DNA from: Odiellus spinosus
Taxonomy: Eukaryota > Arthropoda > Arachnida > Opiliones > Phalangiidae
DNA: 64,000 bases
Reading direction: 5' to 3'
Assembly: GCA_963920705.1 (NCBI GenBank)
Contig: OY987227.1
Span: 17,633,434 to 17,697,433 of the forward strand
The notes under the pieces are model-generated. The model saw only the letters and a program-made list of their open reading frames with translations. It did no database searches and was not told the DNA's origin. The translations under genes and the position numbers were made by a program. Below, piece by piece: positions 57,901 through 64,000 of this stretch; position 1 is the stretch's first letter, and each line of letters opens with the position of its first letter.

Positions 57901-60900
57901 TAATTAGTCTGGGGGAAATCAAGTTTTCCATTTCTTGCAAAAGAAACTCGTGATTTTTTGCTAAGAGTATTAAAGAGAAAATTTCGTGTAAGAATGTTCA
58001 AGGGTGGTTCATGCTATAAAGGAACTACCTTTCATTTAATAAAAAAGTAAGCGAAATAGTATTTTTTGTTTCGTGTCACGTGAATTTGGAAAACAAGAAC
58101 CAGATCGGGATTTTTTTAGAGCCCCAACTTCAACGTAAAATAAGATTTATAAACCAACTGCTAATTTAAAGAGAGGAAAGACAACAACTGAAGTCAGAAT
58201 CGTTTGGAAATTTCAGCACATTCAAACCCATTTAGGCTCCTTTGTCTAACCTCTCTCCGCTCCACATGGCTGGTGGTTTTTTTAAGGTAGACAAAAATTT
58301 AAAACTAATTATTTCACTATGAAACCTTTCCTTCAAACTTGGTCCCTCTGGTTCGTGGTAAGATAACATAAGCTTTAGGCTATTTGAAAAATGAAAATAG
58401 CAAAGAAGAAAGATCGTATCAGTTAAATAGGTTTTCTATAATTTTAACGAGATACATGATGGATCAAATAATAAAGTGTTAGTTGAAATATAATTTTAAA
58501 TATCACAAAGAAAATACGCTCGAGAAAATATAATCCAGAAAGTCTGAGAAAGATACCTAAAACATTAGTCATTTGGTAAACGACAATATTAGAAAGAAGT
58601 CTATTGGTCTGATTTATTTGCGTTTAGTCTTATTTGCAAACATTAAAGGCCTAAAAATCATTAAAATTATTAAACTTATTTGGCTTAATATTCTCCTCAA
58701 ATTGGAGCAAGCTGAGTTGACTGACCTAGCGTAGGGCTACATTTTTTGTGCTTATTTGTTTATCCACTTGGCCTTTCAGCAGGCGCAAACGTATAGAGGC
58801 TCTCTCGGACTCTCATCTCCAAATATATAATATATATATGTATAGAGCAGCCATATTCTTGTATCATTGTTAGCTCGTGTTGAAGGGCACTGGCAACTCT
58901 AGTTGTTGGTGGGTATAGGTCGGAGCTCGCAACGACTGTTTACGATTTTTACCCCAAATTTAATCGTATTTGGTGTAGAATTGAACCAAAAGCTTAGGCC
59001 AATACTTAATTTCTACTAAGCGGAAAGTAAAACAACACTGAATTGTTAAGATCCAATATTGATTCTGCTTTCTGAATTCAGATCAGCTTTGAAAAAGAAC
59101 CCAAACGTTCGATAGGATTTTCGGCAAGCATACATATTAGAAATTTCGAAAAAATTGGACAGTAAACGCATCTTTATATTTTTCCACAAAAATCAACTAC
59201 TCAGCTGGTGTTAACAATGAAATGTTGCTTCCATAATGTTAAAGATAGGATAGAATCCTTGACTTTATTCCTAGATCAAACTGTTTTTCCCCAGCTAAAA
59301 ACACCAGTTCCTGGTTTAATATTAAAAAGAATAATTAAAATATATTTTTGGGAAATGTTTTGCTTTATAATAGTAATAATAATAATAATTTACCATGTCC
59401 GTACGTGCGTCCGTAAATTTTTCCAGAAAGGTGCAACTGGTTGGGCTTAACCCTAAACACCGGAGAGCTAAGGCTGAAACCCTTTTACAGGCTCAAAACT
59501 AATTTATGTTATTGACGGTATCATCAACATTAGCTCGCCCAAATTCAAATGGAGTGTTTGGGTTCTTCTTTCAGCAAAAAATGCTCAACTTCCCTTTTAC
59601 TCTACGATCAATCTGATTTCAATTACATACGGTTTCGAGAGTCGAGAGATGAGATTTGAGAATTCAACCCTCCTCCAACCAAAGATGTATATTATGTTAT
59701 ATATATCTTTTATTGGCCCATGCTCAAACTTTGTAAATATATATATATATAAATTCTCGAACACCCTTAGTTGGCCAGCTACGTGTAGCTGTTGATCTTT
59801 TCATTTGTGGTCGATTCTAAACACATGTTAAATATGGTTCCCTCTGACTTATAGTCAACTTCAATCTCAGTATTCAGCGAAGGCATAATTGACCCAGCTT
59901 TTGAAATACCAAATCTATTCAGTAATCAAAGAAGGCATAATTGATCTCGATTTTGAAATACCGATTCTATAAATTTATAACACTTGAGTTTGAAGTACGC
60001 GCAAAGGTAGAAAGCTTTTAAACTCTCGATACACAAATCAAAAGAGATAAAGGAGAGCCTAGCATTTTGGGTGGTGCTAATAGACTAAATCTCAGTTGGT
60101 AGAGACACGTTGTAAACTTGGATGCCTTTGAATAGAACGTAGAAACGGGAAATCTGAACTGCCTTCTCCGGAATATAGCCTTCTCGCCATAGAAAACTAG
60201 GCAGGGGAAACCTTTCGGCTCCCACGTCTAGTCTTAGGTGATATTGACTAAACACTAGAACACTTAACTGCTATAAATCACGAGGTTTTAATTATGGCAC
60301 ACCAAAAAAAAGGACTTATTAAATTCAATGCTATTTTAACATTAAAATTTTAAATTATATTTTTCATTTTCACCCATTAAACTGTTCACCCTATAACACC
60401 CACAAATCTCTTCGGGATTATATAAGTATTTTTTTTTAATTACGTAACCGTCCGAGAGTTTAAATACGACATTATTAGAATTTTGTTAGGGGCTTAAAAT
60501 ATCGACACAAATTTATTTTGATGTTAACGGATTTTTTAAATAAAGAAAATTTGCACAAAACAAGCGTTGTCAAAAACAAGATTATTGCAAAAATTGTACA
60601 TAGTTTGGAACTATTCAAACGACTGTAAAATTTCATTATCATGGTAAGTATGGTATTATATAATCATAATATAATATAATACATAATCTATAACCAACGT
60701 TGAATAAAAAAAAATTATCTTACGGATCATAATGATTTGTCAACTAAAGTTAATGTGAACCATATTCTTAAATTTTATCACGAGGAAATAGGAGGACCAA
60801 AGCTTTAGCTGTAATAATTTCATTGGGCTAATAATACGGTGCGCCAAACTTCTATACGAACTCTAATATAAACCAATAATTATATTTGACTCCATAGTAG

Positions 60901-61042
60901 GTCAAAAAGTACGAAATCGAAGAAGTTTACTTACGAGTTGAGGGAAGAAAGGCGCAATTATGGAATAGCAAACGTAATTACAGAATATTCCTGTCCACAA
61001 CGTGAACAAAAGTAAAAGTTGCCGGCTTGTTAATCGTCTCAT
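51961..61042 (-). CDS. SLC18B1: MFS transporter, SLC18B1-like (vesicular amine/polyamine type)
   Basis: Major-facilitator antiporter of the SLC18 group, expected in vesicle membranes; SLC18B1 moves polyamines in mammals, and the substrate here is not determined. Twelve exons in phase: 60935-61042, 57324-57419, 57160-57233, 56884-57031, 56292-56396, 54637-54727, 53925-54025, 53476-53567, 53323-53418, 52436-52513, 52268-52361, 51961-52179; total 433 residues (human 456), 12 predicted membrane helices. It begins MRRLTSRQLLLLFTLWTGIF with CYSIIAPFFPQ, the family opening. AYSLAQIVGSCLVGKY, RLAEGFGFAAYFTSVLTVI, GMIAGPPLGSFLYT and the loop VMFDRLGMRL match SLC18B1 topology. The cytosolic tail is about 65 residues. 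Intron 1 is 3.5 kb; introns 10 and 11 are under 90 bases. The acceptor of exon 7 (ACGGAAG) lacks a good pyrimidine tract and is the least certain junction. Confidence 0.88.
54372..54465. mobile_element. Short TTAA-flanked MITE in an SLC18B1 intron
   Basis: It starts TTAAAGGGAGTATAAATG and ends TTATACTCCCTTTAA, giving TTAA at both ends and inverted repeats AGGGAGTATAA. It is the small relative of the element at 61499-61919. Confidence 0.7.
54467..54597. mobile_element. MITE copy of the AGGGACTATCTG family
   Basis: It begins CTAAAGGGACTATTTTCGA and ends GGGCCTTTAA. It has AAAGTCGCCTTCTCTTATAG and TAGCGGATGAGG in the same order as the four copies in the SDR intron at 25.8-26.7 kb. It directly abuts the preceding TTAA element. 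Confidence 0.7.
55275..55308. repeat. Compact 34-base stem-loop
   Basis: ACCTCCC-CTGAACT pairs with AGTTCAG-AGGGAGGT around two central bases with small bulges. It lies in SLC18B1 intron 5. It could be a MITE remnant or a structured RNA; no more can be said. Confidence 0.5.
57420..60934 (-). other. Intron 1 of the SLC18B1-like gene
   Basis: This 3.5-kb intron is AT-rich and has no supported exon. It contains a pair of direct repeats near 59878-59975 (CAAAGAAGGCATAATTGA and AGCGAAGGCATAATTGAC with following sequence, unit about 55 bases), TA dinucleotide runs near 58830 and 59740, and an AAT run near 59370. Nothing else stands out. Confidence 0.5.
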
Positions 61043-61498
61043 TATCCTTTTTAATAGATAATCCGCTTTAAAAATTAGAAGAATATTATCCGATTCGAAA
61101 AAGAGAAATTAAAGTCACGCGCTTTTTCCAGAAAGGGGAAAGCAACACCGTCCGGTTGAATTCTCAAAAAAACTGGACTAGCGTAACGTAACGTGGGGAA
61201 CAAGTGGTTCCTCTTTGGCAATTCAGTCAAAGTAACCTTGCTCGTTTGGAAGAAGGCGCGGAGGGGAGGAATCAAAATGCAACTTTTCCATTGGCTGAAA
61301 AACTATCATTCTTCGATTCTGTAGTTTCATGTTGGCTTCCGAAGATTTATTTTTTTCCTCTTTCCCGGAAAAATAGGAACTTATTTTCGCCATGTTAGAG
61401 ACAACTTGGAAAGCTTTTATTTTAAAGAGAGGCTTTCACTCAGAGATATCAGTGAGGGCAAAGCGAGGTGCAAAGCCAAGACTCATGCGATTTACCTC

Positions 61499-61919
61499 TT
61501 AAAGGGAGTATAAAGCTCCGGTTCAAGGTGGATGGTAAAAATGACTTTACTGCCACTAGATTTAACAAATTTTCTCTAAAATCGGCGCAAGTTGCGTTGG
61601 AAACATGACTTCGAGAGCGAAAACAGATTTATATTTTGATTTATATTCCCTTCAGGATTGGTAAAATCGTAAGGAGTCGACACTCCGTGGTATTTCCACA
61701 TTCGAAATAATACTGCTAAAGGCAGTGTTCTGCCAATTCACTATTGATTGAATATGATCAAAAATATAGAGGACGATAAAAGTTTTCGTTTATCTAGCAG
61801 GCTATAAAAATCAGTTTAGAGAAAACTAGATTCGTACAAGGTGATGAGCGTAAACAGACGATATTTTTCGACCTGATAATTAAAATTATTAATTTGGTTA
61901 TGATTTATACTCCCTTTAA
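61499..61919. mobile_element. piggyBac-like MITE with TTAA target sites (421 bp)
   Basis: The ends are TTAAAGGGAGTATAAA and TTTATACTCCCTTTAA, a perfect 16-base inverted pair whose outer four bases are the TTAA target used by piggyBac transposons. It lies between the SLC18B1-like 5' end and the coiled-coil gene. No transposase is present. Confidence 0.8.
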
Positions 61920-62125
61920 TTACGCGGGCATTGGAATTTCGAGTGATATCAAGATCGGTAAAATCATAAGGAGTCGGCACACCGTGTTATTTCCATATTC
62001 GAAATAATACTGCTAAAGTCAGTGTGCTGCCAATTCACTATTGATTGAATATGACCGTTTATTTAGTTTGCTATTATAAAAATCAGTCTAGAGGAAACTA
62101 GACTCGTACAAGCTAATGAAAGAAA
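61660..62125. repeat. Direct duplication of about 165 bp crossing the MITE boundary
   Basis: The copy at about 61660-61850 and the copy at about 61957-62125 share GAAATAATACTGCTAAAG and TGCCAATTCACTATTGATTG, then ATAAAAATCAGT followed by AACTAGA, with about 85-90% identity by eye. The first copy is inside the TTAA element, the second just outside it. A fragment (TATAAAAATCAGTCTA) also occurs at about 56482-56500. Confidence 0.7.
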
Positions 62126-62523
62126 AATTAAAAGGCTTGTATGTTTAAGACAATGGATCCCATTCCCAACCTTTCGGTGACCGCATCCCCCCCCCCCCCC
62201 CCCCGATTCAAAAATCTCAACCTTTTCGGAGACATTTCATTTCTACTCTCTGTCTGTCCGACCGTCCCAACCAGAATCTCCTAGTAAATTCTAGGAGCTG
62301 GCGCCATCTTATTGTTGATTGAAAGTAGCAAAACATGTTTAGAAATAAGACAGGTCTACAAATCAAAAACCAGTTTTTCAATTGAAAAAGTGAGGTCACT
62401 GGTCCTAGGGACAAGTTATTAATTCTTATATTTTCGAAACAATTAAGTTGGACTTCTAATTAGGCCTACAATTTAAACACTTTTAACAAAGTCTATTTTA
62501 TTTTTTATTGGGTTTTGTATACA

Positions 62524-63224
62524 TTATTCCTTACACATATCTTTCACTATTTGTAGCTGAGCTTTAAGCTCATTCATTTTTAGACCAATACTTCTTATAA
62601 CGTTTGTTCTTTGCTTGTCATCCAGTTTAGATAATAGGTCCTCATAATCAGACTGCAAATCCCGATAAAAGGATTATAGGGTACCATATAACCAGAGGTT
62701 TCTGGAGTAACGTAATAAACCTCTAGTCAGAGTGAAGTTTATTACTCTACCTCTCATTTTTATCTTACAAGAAGTTCTGTAACCATATCTTCCGCGTCTT
62801 TCATATCTTCGCTAAAATACACAGTACCTAAAGAGTTCCGCTATATTGGGTATTGGGGAATAAACAACAAGGAATTAATAATAAACCTTAATTAAGTTTT
62901 GGAAATTTGGCCTACCGCATCTTCTAAGAGACCGACGGCTTCGGAAAAGTTTTCGGACAAAAAATCAACCCTTTTTTTTAATTCCTTTTCGGAAAGCCCG
63001 CCAGAAAAACCACGTGCGAATATGGAAAGCGGAAAACCCTCATGCCTTCCATTGTACTTGCGTGAATTGAAGTCAGTTTTGAAACAGAAAAGGCTATTTG
63101 ACAGACTACTACAACCTATGTTCTTACTGACAATGACTGGAAAACTTAAATTAGATGAAAATCTTAAAATATTTTGGATAACTCTGTTTTGAGACCGAAA
63201 CGAAAACGTCAAACGGGCAGCCAT
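62524..63224 (-). CDS. 169-residue coiled-coil protein, probably mitochondrial
   Basis: I do not recognise the family. Three exons join in phase 0: 62916-63224, 62769-62840, 62524-62652. The start MAARLTFSFRSQNRVIQN was chosen over an upstream non-ATG/ATG extension because of its good context (AAAGAAATGGC) and because it gives a basic, hydroxylated N-terminus typical of mitochondrial import. After a variable linker and GFSGGLSEKELKKR come about 95 residues of regular, acidic/basic helical sequence (DFLSENFSEAVGLLEDA, TVYFSEDMKDAEDMVTELL, LLSKLDDKQRTNVIRSIGLK), a likely coiled coil. The exon 2 acceptor (TATAG) is the only one that keeps the frame. The regular helical C-terminus suggests strong constraint. 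Confidence 0.7.
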
Positions 63225-64000
63225 TTCTTTTCTACAAACCGGGCTGATTGAATCAGATGACATTACCCACGTGGTTTCGATGCATAGACTATATAACGCT
63301 ACAGTCACTTATAGAACGGACGTGTTCAGGTTAAAAAAGTGTTAACATTTGTGAAACCACTGTAGAGTGTAGAGCCGGGCAAAAAATTGGACCGACGGCT
63401 AGAGGCGCCACTAGTACCGTGTAAGGTTGATGCAAGGAAAAATTTGAACCGACTGCCAGGTAGCGCCACAGTTTCCATGCAAGTGTCTTAATAGAGCAAG
63501 CACCTGTCTACTGATCTAAGTTACTATGCAGTGTCCGGGTGTTATGTTTATTCAATAATCCTTGGCTTAATTTAGCTCCCTCTAGAGGCTTAGTTAGTGA
63601 AAAGAAAAAAGAAAATTACGCCAACATTAAAAAAGGGTCATTGGTGTTGGTCGCAATCTGACTTAAGTGACGATCGTGTGGCTATTGGGTTTTGCATATT
63701 TACTCTAGCCCCCATTATGGTCCAAAGTTAAAAAAGATGGAAAATAATCTTTTGGCCTTTTGGGTGAGTTTTTTCCTTATTGAATAGTGAATTTTTAAGT
63801 GGAATTATTAACTTGTTGACTATTTACCTGGAGGCTGGGAGGTTATTCATACACACTGACAGGTCATTATTTAATTCATCCCTCAAAATGTTACAGTAGC
63901 TCCTCAAAGAAAAATTAGACAAGAGGCTAAAGACTAAAGCCCAGCATGTCTGAAATGTCAGGCCTAGGGAGGGGAAAAATGAACAAAGAGGATGTTACTG
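63225..64000. other. Right-edge region with a short direct repeat and a possible first exon
   Basis: The coiled-coil gene promoter should be here. GGACCGACGGCTAGAGGCGC near 63390 and GAACCGACTGCCAGGTAGCGC near 63446 head two diverged direct repeats of about 45 bases. Confidence 0.45.
63737..63763 (+). CDS. Possible first coding exon (9 codons) of a gene continuing rightwards
   Basis: ATG in context AAAAAGATGG begins MENNLLAFW and runs into a consensus donor TGG|GTGAGT. No further exon can be tested because the window ends 240 bases later. Chance alone could give this. Confidence 0.2.

Larger units (their letters stand above)
61043..62523. other. Intergenic region occupied by MITE and duplication
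   Basis: Apart from the elements listed, it holds a 16-17 base poly-C run at 62188-62204, which could be an assembly or sequencing trouble spot, and AATAAA signals on the minus strand near 62497-62509 for the coiled-coil gene. Confidence 0.5.

Noticed and set aside
62188..62204. Poly-C run as a biological signal
   Set aside because: A homopolymer of this kind is most simply a simple repeat or a sequencing artefact.

Overview
The window is eukaryotic nuclear DNA, most likely from an insect and possibly a beetle. It is AT-rich, its genes are split by mostly short GT-AG introns (46-90 bases is common), and it carries many miniature transposons and minisatellites. Nearly every gene is a conserved animal gene. 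I rebuilt exon structures by hand from splice signals and reading phase. All complete models have coding lengths divisible by three with no internal stop. The species assignment is inference.

Layout. From 1 to about 21.9 kb there is no convincing exon; this is the left flank, or a very long intron, of a serum response factor gene (blistered-type MADS-box) whose first two coding exons lie at 21908-22984 on the minus strand. This stretch holds hAT-like and other MITEs, fold-back hairpins and minisatellites. From 24.6 to 36.9 kb genes are dense: a retinol-dehydrogenase-like SDR (+), an 82-residue single-pass membrane protein (-), a Smac/DIABLO homologue (+), tRNA m1A58 methyltransferase subunit TRM6 (-), the Sly1/SCFD1 SNARE regulator (-), a 60-residue membrane micro-protein (+) and an isoaspartyl peptidase/asparaginase (+). 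From 39.2 to 46.1 kb lies a 17-exon minus-strand gene for a 1746-residue protein combining a methyl-CpG-binding domain, a PHD finger, an F-box and leucine-rich repeats. Then come mtTFB2 (-), Arp8 of the INO80 complex (-), a 12-exon SLC18B1-type transporter (-, 52.0-61.0 kb) and a 169-residue probable mitochondrial coiled-coil protein (-). A possible first exon of another gene sits near the right edge.

There is no operon logic. Some neighbours are divergent and may share promoters (82-aa gene/DIABLO, SCFD1/micro-protein). Several genes concern mitochondria (DIABLO, mtTFB2, the coiled-coil protein, perhaps the 82-aa protein) and several act in the nucleus on chromatin, transcription or tRNA (SRF, MBD/PHD/F-box protein, Arp8, TRM6); I treat this clustering as chance.

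The most interesting items are the MBD-PHD-F-box-LRR protein, whose MBD keeps the residues that read methyl-CpG in vertebrates, and a DIABLO homologue with no visible IAP-binding motif. Among repeats, the best are TTAA-flanked piggyBac-like MITEs, including an alternating head-to-head cluster inside an SDR intron, and two MITEs with internal minisatellites.
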